Source: an uncultured Clostridia bacterium
GTDB taxonomy: Bacteria; Bacillota_A; Clostridia; Christensenellales; Aristaeellaceae
Length of the DNA: 14,222 nt
Assembly (NCBI GenBank): GCA_947166205.1
Contig: CAMVDI010000024.1
Location: forward strand, 1 to 14,222
Direction of reading: 5' to 3'
Position 1 is the first letter of the stretch. Each line of letters begins with the position of its first letter. The notes below the pieces were generated by a model. It was not told the origin of the DNA, ran no database searches, and saw only the letters and a list, made by a program, of their open reading frames with translations. Position numbers and translations under genes: made by a program. Positions 1-6,489 of this stretch are shown here, piece by piece.

Positions 1-1
1 G

Positions 2-271
2 ATTGAGGAGAATGTGGGATGGATACGCGATGGGCAGGAAGCCAAAATGCGCGACGGCGACTGGGTGGAAAAAAACAAGGAAAAGATCAATGCCCGCGAC
101 TGGGAGAAAGACCCGCCCCGGCTGGCGGAAAAGCGGCTGGAGGCCTGCACGCGGTGCGGGCATCTGAACCGGGGAACCTGCGGGCTGTGCGGATGCTACG
201 TGGAACACCGGGCGGAACGAAAAAAAGCCGCCTGTCCGGATATTCCGGGCAGATGGCCGGATCAGGAATAA
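2..271 (+). CDS. Cysteine-rich small protein, C-terminal part (DUF6171-like)
   Basis: The frame is open from the left edge and ends in TAA at 269-271, so the gene probably begins outside the window. A GTG at 14 is possible, but the GAGGAG before it is only 3 bases away, which is too close for a convincing site. The visible part is about 89 codons. It is rich in Trp, Lys and Glu at first, then has a compact cysteine cluster: CTRCGH, seven residues later CGLCGC, and a final Cys before the end. This spacing suggests a small metal-binding knuckle, probably zinc, and resembles small Clostridial proteins of the DUF6171 type. That family assignment is from memory and not firm. The W-D-rich part before the cluster looks like a linker or phage-type tail segment. 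No function is proposed. Confidence 0.6.
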   Translation: MEENVGWIRDGQEAKMRDGDWVEKNKEKINARDWEKDPPRLAEKRLEACTRCGHLNRGTCGLCGCYVEHRAERKKAACPDIPGRWPDQE

Positions 272-299
272 AACGCGCCCCCTCCCATGGGAGGGGGCG
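268..299 (-). terminator. Intrinsic terminator of the alpha-galactosidase gene
   Basis: An 11-bp perfect stem (276-286 with 289-299) is almost all G-C. On the minus strand it is followed by CGTTTTATT, a short U-tract. It starts 3 bases after the alpha-galactosidase stop codon and lies between two convergent genes. On the plus strand no T-run follows, so it serves mainly the minus-strand transcript. Confidence 0.8.
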
Positions 300-301
300 G
301 C

Positions 302-2488
302 TCAGACGCTCTTCAGATACAGCCTGGCACAGGGATAATCCCCGTACATCTGGGGGAAGGCATAGCCGCCCTCCTGCAGCGCCGCGCCGGTCAGGCGCAG
401 CTCCGTCCCCTCCAGCAGGTAGGTCCGGGCGGGATCCAGCCCCCGGAGCCGGATCCAGGGGAAGAAGCCGCTGGCCCGGGGATGGGTCATCACCAGATGA
501 ACCAGGGCCTCGGAGCGGTCCGGGGAAACGATCATCCAGGCCTCAAAGTCCCCCGGACGGTCCAGCTCCGTCAGCCGGTAATAGCTTCCCCGGGAGATGA
601 GGGGGGCGAACCGGTGATAATCCGCGATCTGGCCCCGGACCTCCTCCTTCTCCGCCTCCGTCAGGAGGATCGGGTTCAGCTCATATCCGAAGGTGCCGGA
701 CATGGCCACCAGACCCCGGGTCTTCAGCGGGACGGACCGGCCGGTCTGATGATTCGGCGACGCGGACACGTGGGCGCCGACGGCGCTGACCGGATAGCCG
801 TAGGAGGTGCCCCGCTGGATCTCCAGCCGCTCCACCGCGTCCGTGTCATCGCTGCACCAGATCTGGGGACAGTAGAAGAGCATGCCCGCGTCAAAACGCC
901 CGCCGCCTCCGGAGCAGCCTTCGATCATCAGATCCGGATACTGATCCAGCAGCATCGTCAGCAGCCGGTAGGTGCCCAGCATGAAACGGTGGCCCGTTTC
1001 GCCCTGACGGGAGGCGGGCAGCGCCCGGGAATAGCAGTTGGCGACGCTGCGGTTGAAGTCCCATTTGATGTAGTCGATCTCCGCGTGGTCCAGCACACCG
1101 CGGATCTGCCGGTACAGATGCTCCACCACCTCCGGACGGGACATATCCAGCACCAGCTGGCTCCGGGAAAGGGTCGGCTTCCGGTCCGGATCCGTCAGAG
1201 CCCAGTCCGGATGCGCCCGGTACAGATCCGAATCCTCGCTGATCATCTCCGGCTCGAACCAGAGGCCGAACTTCAGCCCCAGGGCATGGATGTCCCCGGA
1301 CAGCCTGGCCATGCTGCAGCCCAGCTTGCCCTCGTTGACGGTCCAGTCCCCGAGACTGGTGGTATCGTCATTCCGCGCGCCGAACCATCCGTCGTCCAGC
1401 ACCAGCATCTCCATCCCCAGGCTCCGGGCTTCCCGGGCGAAAGAGAGAATCTTTTCCGCGTCAAAATCGAAGTAGGCCGCCTCCCAGCTGTTGATCAGCA
1501 CCGGGCGGACTCCGTCGTGATACCGGGGATGGATCACCCGCTCCCGGAGGACCCTGTGCAGCCGCCGGCTCAGGCCGTTGAGCCCCCTGGAGCTGTGGGT
1601 CAGGATGGCCTCCGGGGTATCGAAGGAATCCCCCGGCTCCAGCAGCCAGGAAAAGCCCTCCGGATGAATGCCGGAGACCAGGCGGGTGCTGCCGGTCTGA
1701 TCCACCTCGATCTCCTCCAGATGGCTGCCGGAATACATCAGCATGACGCCGTAGCAGTGACCGGCGTCCTCCGTGGCGTGATGATCGCAGAGGATGACGA
1801 AGGGATTATGCTGGTGGCTGCTCATGCCCCGGGTGGAGCCCACGCGGAAGACGCCCCGGGGAAGGGGAAGCCGCTCCGGCATCCGCTCCATGTTGTGGCG
1901 GCCGTGGAAGTGCAGCACGTCGAAATCCCCCTGGGGGAAATCCAGGCTCAGGGAGGCGGCCTTCTCCAGGCTCAGGGGCCGGCCGCTTTCGTTCACGAAC
2001 CGGACGGACCGGGTGATCACATCCAGCCAGGGGAAAACGTGGTAGATCAGATCCGCCCGAAGGCCCAGGGCTTCGTCCCGGAGGGTCAGCGTCAGGGTTT
2101 CCGTATCCTGATCCTCCCGGACATAGGGCAGCCCGGGAAGGGGCTCCCGGCCGGGACGGACCGTATGGGAAACATACCGCAGATCCAGGCTGCGGCTTCC
2201 GTCGGCGGAAATGACCGCGGCGCCGGAAGGACGGTAGTCCCCCACGCCGCAGGAACCGTATTCCTGGGGCAGGGTGTCCAGGGAGAAGCCCCGGTTCTGC
2301 CGCTGCTCATAGGGAACGCCGCAGAAACCGCGGTCCGCCTGGCGGATCAGGTAATCCATGGGCGCGCCGGTCTGGGAACCGTAATACAGGTGCAGCAGAA
2401 CGCCGCCCTCCGCGATCCGCATCTGATAGGTGTCATGGGCGGTATCCAGCTTCAGGATCCGGCTGTCGGGGAAAAACGCGATGCTCAT
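302..2488 (-). CDS. Alpha-galactosidase, glycoside hydrolase family 36
   Basis: This 728-aa enzyme should release terminal alpha-1,6-galactose from melibiose, raffinose, stachyose or galactomannan side chains by a retaining mechanism. The length matches the bacterial GH36 class of about 730 residues. From N to C it has a beta-rich domain (about 1-325), a TIM barrel and a C-terminal beta domain (from about 640). The barrel carries LINSWEAAYF (331-340), LVLDDGWFGARNDD (362-375) and GLWFEPEMIS (408-417). KWDFNR (475-480) holds the nucleophile Asp477, and CSDDTD (545-550) holds the acid/base Asp. EGCSGGGGRFD (523-533) is the substrate loop. No signal peptide is visible, so the enzyme is probably cytosolic and acts on imported oligosaccharides. 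The start at 2488 is preceded by AGGAGG (2498-2503) at 9 bases; the frame stays open upstream to 2749, but that extension looks non-coding. No sugar transporter adjoins it. Confidence 0.97.
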   Translation of the reverse strand: MSIAFFPDSRILKLDTAHDTYQMRIAEGGVLLHLYYGSQTGAPMDYLIRQADRGFCGVPYEQRQNRGFSLDTLPQEYGSCGVGDYRPSGAAVISADGSRSLDLRYVSHTVRPGREPLPGLPYVREDQDTETLTLTLRDEALGLRADLIYHVFPWLDVITRSVRFVNESGRPLSLEKAASLSLDFPQGDFDVLHFHGRHNMERMPERLPLPRGVFRVGSTRGMSSHQHNPFVILCDHHATEDAGHCYGVMLMYSGSHLEEIEVDQTGSTRLVSGIHPEGFSWLLEPGDSFDTPEAILTHSSRGLNGLSRRLHRVLRERVIHPRYHDGVRPVLINSWEAAYFDFDAEKILSFAREARSLGMEMLVLDDGWFGARNDDTTSLGDWTVNEGKLGCSMARLSGDIHALGLKFGLWFEPEMISEDSDLYRAHPDWALTDPDRKPTLSRSQLVLDMSRPEVVEHLYRQIRGVLDHAEIDYIKWDFNRSVANCYSRALPASRQGETGHRFMLGTYRLLTMLLDQYPDLMIEGCSGGGGRFDAGMLFYCPQIWCSDDTDAVERLEIQRGTSYGYPVSAVGAHVSASPNHQTGRSVPLKTRGLVAMSGTFGYELNPILLTEAEKEEVRGQIADYHRFAPLISRGSYYRLTELDRPGDFEAWMIVSPDRSEALVHLVMTHPRASGFFPWIRLRGLDPARTYLLEGTELRLTGAALQEGGYAFPQMYGDYPCARLYLKSV

Positions 2489-2512
2489 ATCGGAAAGCCT
2501 CCTGGTCCCTGC

Positions 2513-2531
2513 CCCGGCGGAGACCGCCGGG
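2513..2531 (-). promoter_or_regulatory. Leader hairpin ahead of the alpha-galactosidase ribosome binding site
   Basis: A perfect 8-bp stem (2513-2520 with 2524-2531, 3-base loop) lies 9 bases upstream of the AGGAGG. It does not look like a terminator, because no U-run follows it towards the gene. It could protect the transcript or affect translation, but that is inference. I found no convincing minus-strand promoter hexamer pair in 2532-2747. Confidence 0.35.
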
Positions 2532-2632
2532 CAGAAAAAATACGCACGCACTACCGTACAATCGGAGTATTCGCCCTTCCCCGGGGCGATTCCTGCCGGA
2601 AAAGCCGGGAGAAACGGGCGGTGAATTCCCGG

Positions 2633-2660
2633 TTGACTATTCCGCCGCCCGGAGTATGAT
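2633..2660 (+). promoter_or_regulatory. Sigma-A promoter of the 72-aa protein gene
   Basis: TTGACT (2633-2638), a 16-base spacer and TATGAT (2655-2660) match the vegetative consensus closely. The predicted start of transcription is near 2667, which gives a leader of about 80 bases before the ATG at 2748. Confidence 0.75.
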
Positions 2661-2690
2661 AAACCCAGGGAGAAAAACGGCAGAGAAAAG

Positions 2691-2711
2691 CCCCGGAGGA
2701 AGACTCCGGGG
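2691..2711 (+). promoter_or_regulatory. Hairpin in the leader of the 72-aa protein gene
   Basis: CCCCGGAG (2691-2698) and CTCCGGGG (2704-2711) form a perfect 8-bp stem with a 5-base loop. It lies inside the predicted leader, followed by a purine-rich stretch and the ribosome binding site. On the minus strand it is followed by CTTTTCT, so it might also act as a weak terminator for transcripts coming from the right. Its role is unknown. Confidence 0.4.
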
Positions 2712-2747
2712 AAGAAAAGGGAAAACGACCCGGAGGGAGGGGAGACC

Positions 2748-2966
2748 ATGAAGCTGTTTCACAGACAGGCCCGGGAGGGCAGCTATGACCGGGAGCGGCT
2801 GGAGCCCGTGATCCGCAGCAGCATATGCACCGGGGAAAAGACGGCGGGCTTCAGGGAGAAGGACACCGGAAAGTTCCGGGAGGTCATGCTGATCCGGAAC
2901 GAGGCGGATCTGGCCGATTTCCGCCGGCAGTACGGGATCACCGGCGAGATCGGGACCATCTACTGA
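2748..2966 (+). CDS. Conserved-looking 72-aa protein of unknown function
   Basis: The ATG at 2748 follows a GGAGGGAGGGGAG ribosome binding site, and the gene has its own consensus promoter and a downstream terminator. It is therefore a stand-alone transcription unit. The protein is small, charged and soluble, with no signal peptide or membrane segment. Its most distinctive part is RSSICTGEKTAGF (23-35), followed by TGKFREVMLIR (40-50), then a helical DLADFRRQYGI segment (54-64) and a short beta-like end. I recall similar 70-residue proteins in many Clostridia, sometimes carrying unreliable enzyme names. The protein is far too short to be such an enzyme, and I do not assign a function. The single Cys in SICTGEK may matter. 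Confidence 0.8.
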   Translation: MKLFHRQAREGSYDRERLEPVIRSSICTGEKTAGFREKDTGKFREVMLIRNEADLADFRRQYGITGEIGTIY

Positions 2967-3102
2967 TTACCCCGCCCGCCTTTTCCGGAGAAGCCGCACC
3001 GACCGCCCCGCGGGCGGCGGAAACATGGACGACGGCATCCGGCGGCGCAGCCCGCCGGGCCGGGAAAGCAGCGCAGAAAGCCGGAGACAGCATAAAACAG
3101 GG

Positions 3103-3142
3103 AAAGCCGGAGGCGGATCCACCGCGCTCCGGCTTTCTTTCT
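3103..3142 (+). terminator. Strong intrinsic terminator after the 72-aa protein gene
   Basis: AAAGCCGGAG (3103-3112) pairs with CTCCGGCTTT (3127-3136). The inner GCGG (3113-3116) and CCGC (3122-3125) add four more pairs separated by one unpaired G. The 3' side runs into TTTCTTTCT and a pyrimidine-rich stretch. The region 2967-3198 holds nothing else I can support. In the minus direction the stem is followed by a weaker T-rich stretch, so it may also stop the ABC operon. Confidence 0.8.
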
Positions 3143-3198
3143 GTACGCTTTTCTTCTGTTCGCTATTCTTCTGAACACGTTTCCGTGCTCCGCCCAGG

Positions 3199-3960
3199 TT
3201 ACACGCTGAGATAGCGGTCCATCACCAGGGAGGAGAGCACATACATGACCGCGGCAAAGACCAGGGAAACCACGGACTGAATGATCAGCGAGGTATCCAC
3301 GGACTGGCCTTCGAAGCGGAAGAGCCCCTGAATCCAGCCCAGCAGCACGGAAAGCAGGATGAAGAACAGGAAGGTGAGCAGCCCGTTCACCTTTTTGCCG
3401 TTCAGCAGGGCGGAGGAGATGATGTCCGCGAAATAGGCGATGGATATCGTCCCCAGCCAGCCGGTCAGCAGGGAGACCACCAGGAGGAGCAGGCTCTGCC
3501 AGCTCAGGGAGATCTCGGAATTCAGGGCGCTGACAAAGTCCTTGAAGAAGCTCCAGAGCTGCTCCAGCTGGCCCATGCGGCTCATCAGCAGCGTCACATC
3601 CAGCATGCCCAGCAGGAAGAAGAAGGCCCCGGTCAGCGCGATGGACAGGCCGTTCTCCAGCGTCTTGGCGCCGAGAATCTGAAAGCTGCTCTTCGGCGTC
3701 ATGAAGAGCATGTAGCCCTGCTTGGTGTTCATGTCCCGGTGCAGGGTCAGAACGCTCTGGATGCCGATCAGCGTGACCGCGCTGGAGGCGATGAAGAGCA
3801 GCAGCGCGCTCATGCCGAAGGTCAGCGGATCCGTGCTGCCATTGCTGTCCCGCAGGAACAGGCTGACCAGAAAGACCAGCTCCACCACGGCGGTGACGCC
3901 CAGAACAATCAGTTTCATCAGCCAGCTTTTTCTCATTTCATATTTCAGCAGCTTGCCCAT
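3199..3960 (-). CDS. ABC transporter permease, ABC-2 type, of a GntR-controlled system
   Basis: This 253-aa membrane protein forms the channel part of an ABC-2 type transporter with the ATPase encoded upstream. It opens with a short cationic cytosolic segment (MGKLLKYEMRKSW) typical of such permeases, followed by six hydrophobic segments at about 14-36, 46-71, 104-126, 154-181, 192-214 and 225-247. The polar stretch between the second and third contains the HRDMNTKQGYMLFMTPKS region, as in permeases of YtrB/BcrA-type systems. The start at 3960 lies 1 base beyond the ATPase stop, and its GGAGG sits inside the end of the ATPase gene, so translation is likely coupled. The frame is open further upstream, but that part is the overlapping ATPase gene. 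The substrate is unknown; related systems respond to cell-wall antibiotics. Confidence 0.85.
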   Translation of the reverse strand: MGKLLKYEMRKSWLMKLIVLGVTAVVELVFLVSLFLRDSNGSTDPLTFGMSALLLFIASSAVTLIGIQSVLTLHRDMNTKQGYMLFMTPKSSFQILGAKTLENGLSIALTGAFFFLLGMLDVTLLMSRMGQLEQLWSFFKDFVSALNSEISLSWQSLLLLVVSLLTGWLGTISIAYFADIISSALLNGKKVNGLLTFLFFILLSVLLGWIQGLFRFEGQSVDTSLIIQSVVSLVFAAVMYVLSSLVMDRYLSV

Positions 3961-3961
3961 C

Positions 3962-4663
3962 TTATTCCACCTCCGTATGCCCGTAAATCTCGCGGTAGCG
4001 GTCCGCCATGGAAACATGATCGGTCTCCCGCATCTCCTCCAGGTTCCGCAGCTCGACCAGCTTTCCCTGCCGGATGAAAATCGCCTGATCCGCGATGGCT
4101 TCCATCTCCTCGACCAGATGGCTGGAGAGAATCATCAGCTTCTCCGGCCCGGCGACCTCCAGAATGCTCTGGCGGATCTCATCCCGGGCCAGCAGGTCGA
4201 TCCCGTTGAAGGGCTCGTCCAGCATAAATACCTCGGCGTCCCGGGAGATAGTGGCGGCGATCTTCAGCTTGGCCGCCATGCCGGAGGAAAGGGATTTCGT
4301 CTTCATGCCCGGCTCCAGCTCCATCCGGGCGAGAAGCTTTCCGAACTTCTCCGATGAGAAATCCTGAAAGAAATCCGCGTAGTACTTTCCCACATCCCCA
4401 ATGGTCATCCAGGTGTAGAAGTACGGCTCCGTGGACATGTAGGCCACCCGGTTCCGGCTTTCCACCCCCACCGGGGCGCCGTTGAACAGGATCTCCCCGC
4501 TGGTGGGCTTCATCAGGGCGGCGGCCATCTTCATCCAGGTGGTCTTGCCGCTGCCGTTCGGCCCCAGCATGGCGTAGATATGCCCAGGCTCCAGGGTCAT
4601 GGTGATCCCGTCCACGGCGCGCTTGTTTCCGAACATTTTGGTCAGGTTTCTACTGGTGATCAT
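3962..4663 (-). CDS. ABC transporter ATP-binding protein
   Basis: This 233-aa ATPase powers the partner permease. It has Walker A GPNGSGKTT (34-42), the signature LSSGM (125-129), Walker B VFMLDEP (145-151) and the switch His182 in SSH. The Q-loop position reads YMSTEPYFY, without an obvious Gln, as in several BcrA/YtrB-like proteins, and the signature departs from LSGGQ. The start at 4663 follows GGAGGAG at a spacing of about 8. The gene overlaps the end of the GntR gene by 14 bases and meets the permease start with 1 base between. The combination of GntR, ATPase and a six-helix permease resembles the ytr-type or drug-sensing ABC operons of Firmicutes. Whether it exports a peptide or drug or senses envelope stress cannot be read from the sequence. 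Confidence 0.93.
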   Translation of the reverse strand: MITSRNLTKMFGNKRAVDGITMTLEPGHIYAMLGPNGSGKTTWMKMAAALMKPTSGEILFNGAPVGVESRNRVAYMSTEPYFYTWMTIGDVGKYYADFFQDFSSEKFGKLLARMELEPGMKTKSLSSGMAAKLKIAATISRDAEVFMLDEPFNGIDLLARDEIRQSILEVAGPEKLMILSSHLVEEMEAIADQAIFIRQGKLVELRNLEEMRETDHVSMADRYREIYGHTEVE

Positions 4664-5018
4664 TTGCGTTCTCCTCCTTCTGCAGCCAGGCGGCGGCATC
4701 CTCCCGGCGAATTCCCAGCCCGGCCAGTTCCGCGATGAACCGCGCGACCGAGCTCCGAACCATTTCTTCCTTCAGACGCTGGATCCTTTCCGTGTCCTCC
4801 GTCACGAAGGTCCCCGTACCGCGGCGGGTGGCGCAGACGCCCTCCTGCTCAAGTTCCCGGTAAATCCGCGCGGCGGTGTTGGGATTGATCCCGTACTGGA
4901 CAGCCAGATCCCTGCTCCCGGGCAGCTTGCTCCCCGGCGGGGCCGCGCCGGTGACGATCTGCTGCTTCAGCCGGTCCGCCACCTGCACCCAGATGGGCTT
5001 CATCGGATCGAATTCCAT
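4650..5018 (-). CDS. GntR-family transcriptional regulator, YtrA type
   Basis: This 122-aa DNA-binding protein is likely the repressor of its own operon. The winged helix occupies about residues 8-75: PIWVQVADRLKQQI is the first helix, LPGSRDLAVQYGINPNTAARIY is helix-turn-helix, and RRGTGTFV is the wing. The short all-helical tail of about 45 residues has no room for a ligand-binding FadR or UTRA domain, which is the mark of the YtrA subfamily. The ATG at 5018 follows AAGGAGGT (5027-5034) at 8 bases. The gene comes first in the operon, and its promoter carries a palindrome next to the ribosome binding site. Release of repression by a cell-envelope signal would fit the family but is inference. 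Confidence 0.93.
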   Translation of the reverse strand: MEFDPMKPIWVQVADRLKQQIVTGAAPPGSKLPGSRDLAVQYGINPNTAARIYRELEQEGVCATRRGTGTFVTEDTERIQRLKEEMVRSSVARFIAELAGLGIRREDAAAWLQKEENANDHQ

Positions 5019-5033
5019 ACAGGCTTACCTCCT

Positions 5034-5105
5034 TAGTGAAGTGGTTCACTATTGAGATAGTACACCATTTCACTGGGGCTGTCAACCCTTTTTTGAAAAA
5101 AGTCA
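5034..5105 (-). promoter_or_regulatory. Promoter and operator of the GntR-ABC operon
   Basis: On the minus strand TTGACA (5080-5085), a 17-base spacer and TACTAT (5057-5062) form a near-consensus promoter. An A/T-tract inverted repeat (5087-5105) just upstream could act as an UP element. The predicted transcription start falls in the perfect palindrome TAGTGAAGTGGTTCACTA (5034-5051), whose arms are 7 bases around a 4-base centre. A second AGTGAA half-site lies inside the spacer (5068-5073 region). YtrA-type regulators bind sites built from AGTG/CACT arms, so self-repression is the likely logic. Confidence 0.85.
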
Positions 5106-5110
5106 GCAAG

Positions 5111-5137
5111 GAAAAGATACAGGTCAAGGATGTACTG
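5111..5137 (+). repeat. Dispersed 27-bp repeat, copy 1
   Basis: It begins GAAAAGATACAGGTCA and matches 6428-6454 at 24 of 27 positions, the first 16 being identical. This copy lies in the short gap between the esterase stop and the GntR promoter. The other lies just before the secreted-protein gene. No palindrome is visible in it. Confidence 0.6.
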
Positions 5138-5142
5138 GTTAG

Positions 5143-5886
5143 TCAGCTCAGCTGTTCCAGCATCCATTCCCTGACCGCAGTCAGCACCTGATCCAGATGG
5201 CGGTCATAGCAGTGGGTGTCCCCGGGAATCAGCTTCAGCCGGCCGTTCTGATACCTTTCCGCGGCCCGGATTCCGTATTCCACCGGAACCGCTTCGTCCT
5301 GATCCCCGTGGACGATCAGTACAGGCCCGGTATACCGGTCGATGGCCTCCTCCACGTGAATCGTCTGGGCAACCCGGACATAATTCCCCTTCAGGCCCCG
5401 GTTTCCCCAGGCGGGAAGGACCTCCGGGATATGATCCGGGTCAAAGTCCAGCCCCAGCAGGGTGCCCTTCCGGGCGAGCTCCGGAATCATCCAGGCGGGG
5501 GACAGTGGAATCAGCCCTTTGATCATCTCATGCTTCATCCCGGCGGCCAACATCACGTTCAGGCCGCCCTGGGAGTGGCCGCACAGGTAGATGTCCGAGA
5601 CCCAGGGCAGGCTCCGGGCGTAGTCGATCACCGTCAGCGCGTTGGTCATCCACTTGAACAGCGTATGATCCTCGAACCGGCCGTCGCTGTGACCGTGGCC
5701 GTACATATCGACCCGCAGGGTCGCGCAGCCCGTTTCCCGGAAGGTTTTTGCCACCGCGAGAATATGCCGCTCCTCCATGTGCCCGGTAAAACCGTGAATC
5801 ACGATCACCAGCGGAAGCCGCTCCGCCGGGTTTTCGGGCATTTCCAGCGCCGCGTTCAGCCTGATTCCGTCGTCATTGATGAACAT
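5143..5886 (-). CDS. Cinnamoyl/feruloyl esterase, alpha/beta hydrolase, Est1E-like
   Basis: This 247-aa esterase probably cleaves feruloyl or coumaroyl esters released from plant xylan. HGFTG (31-35) forms the oxyanion region. GHSQGG (103-108) carries the nucleophile Ser105, HGDQDEAVP (193-201) gives Asp197, and GDTHCYDRH (222-230) gives His225. These triad positions are the ones I recall for Est1E of Butyrivibrio proteoclasticus. The segments DMYGHGHSDGRFEDHTLFKW (60-79) and GNYVRVAQTIHVE (167-179, part of the lid) also look the same. There is no signal peptide, so it should act in the cytosol on imported esters. The start at 5886 follows GAGGAG. The frame stays open to 6084, but that part is the repeat-rich leader. 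It is a single gene with its own promoter. Confidence 0.95.
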   Translation of the reverse strand: MFINDDGIRLNAALEMPENPAERLPLVIVIHGFTGHMEERHILAVAKTFRETGCATLRVDMYGHGHSDGRFEDHTLFKWMTNALTVIDYARSLPWVSDIYLCGHSQGGLNVMLAAGMKHEMIKGLIPLSPAWMIPELARKGTLLGLDFDPDHIPEVLPAWGNRGLKGNYVRVAQTIHVEEAIDRYTGPVLIVHGDQDEAVPVEYGIRAAERYQNGRLKLIPGDTHCYDRHLDQVLTAVREWMLEQLS

Positions 5887-5900
5887 ACTGTTCTCCTCTC

Positions 5901-6023
5901 TTTCCGCTCCGCCTTCGGCGGACGGCATACTTATCCTTTTTCCGCTCCGCCTTCGGCGGGGCGGTTTGTTTATCCTGCTTTTCCTGCTCCTGTCTCTTTT
6001 CCATACCGCCTTCTGCAGGGCGG
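5901..6023 (-). repeat. Three related GC-rich palindromes in the esterase leader
   Basis: A 21-bp sequence occurs identically at 5901-5921 and 5939-5959, and a diverged third copy lies at 5998-6023 (21 of 26 positions like the second copy extended to 26). Each contains CCGCC-N3-GGCGG or a close form and can fold into a short stem; the second reaches 8 pairs with one G-U. They lie between the esterase promoter and its ribosome binding site, so all three would be transcribed. The stretch 5887-6281 otherwise holds the esterase promoter and one direct-repeat copy, and no gene I can support. Confidence 0.7.
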
Positions 6024-6053
6024 CCTTCCGCCCGGCACAGGCACACACAACAT

Positions 6054-6084
6054 AAAATATGACAAAAAAATATAAGCCTGTCAA
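6054..6084 (-). promoter_or_regulatory. Likely promoter of the esterase gene
   Basis: On the minus strand TTGACA (6079-6084) is followed after 17 bases by CATATT (6056-6061), or after 19 by TATTTT (6054-6059), within a strongly A/T-rich spacer. The predicted leader is about 160 bases and contains the three palindromes. The -10 box is not consensus. Confidence 0.6.
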
Positions 6085-6115
6085 GGCTTTGCGGGTCTTT
6101 GGCTGCCTGGCAGGC

Positions 6116-6168
6116 GTTAAACTCCGTGTTCACAATCTGCTTTTCCTCTATGTGCAATAAGTCAAATT
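6116..6168 (+). repeat. 53-bp direct repeat, copy 1
   Basis: It matches 7154-7206 at 49 of 53 positions, and the first 37 bases are identical (start GTTAAACTCCGTGTTCACAA). The two copies are 1038 bases apart in the same orientation and bracket the CxxC ORF and the secreted-protein gene. Similarity stops sharply at the left end. Confidence 0.85.
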
Positions 6169-6281
6169 GTCGTGACTGACAGCCGATATGCTTGACAGAA
6201 AGAACAGGCATTCTCCTTCTATTCTGATGGTTGCTTTTGGTGGCTGCCAGTGATAGGATAGAAAAAAAGGAGAAAAAGGCT

Positions 6282-6383
6282 ATGGGAACCACATATACAA
6301 GCACGGGCAGCAGAGATTTGCCGTTGGCCTGGCGCTGCCGGAAGTGCGGAACGATGGCGCGCGTACAGAAGGGGACGAAATAA
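6282..6383 (+). CDS. Possible 33-aa CxxC protein, perhaps a gene remnant
   Basis: The ATG at 6282 follows AAAAAAAGGAGAAAAAGGCT, a very good ribosome binding site, and a weak promoter TTGCTT-N17-TAGGAT (6231-6259) lies upstream. The 33-residue product ends at TAA 6381-6383. It has one CRKC motif (19-22) after a Trp, like the first half of a zinc ribbon. The frame continues past the stop without another stop to 6454, giving 23 further plausible codons. It may therefore be a longer gene broken by a nonsense change. I cannot show that it is expressed, and the second metal-binding pair is missing. Confidence 0.35.
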   Translation: MGTTYTSTGSRDLPLAWRCRKCGTMARVQKGTK

Positions 6384-6427
6384 CGGAAATTCGGGATTTC
6401 CAATGAAGGGATTCCGATACCTGAAAA

Positions 6428-6454
6428 GAAAAGATACAGGTCATGGAAGGACTG
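6428..6454 (+). repeat. Dispersed 27-bp repeat, copy 2
   Basis: It is 24 of 27 identical to 5111-5137. The following bases to about 6495 contain two further loose versions of an AAAGAT...GGATGGACTGAAG pattern, so the secreted-protein gene starts in a degenerate tandem-like stretch. A 20-codon ORF (6443-6505) reads through it but has no good ribosome binding site. Confidence 0.55.
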
Positions 6455-6489
6455 AAGAAAAAGATCAAGGGATGGACTGAAGGGAAAGG

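Noticed and set aside
287..2659. 790-codon open frame on the plus strand opposite the alpha-galactosidase
   Set aside because: Its product is a repetitive Pro/Gly/Arg/His-rich sequence without domains, as expected for the reverse frame of a GC-rich gene. The minus-strand GH36 motifs are unmistakable.
5887..6084. Extension of the esterase by 66 codons
   Set aside because: The added residues are basic, repeat-derived and include the palindromes; the start at 5886 has a good site and gives the usual family length.
6385..6401. Hairpin GGAAAT/ATTTCC as a terminator of the CxxC ORF
   Set aside because: Only six mostly A-T pairs and no T-run follow.
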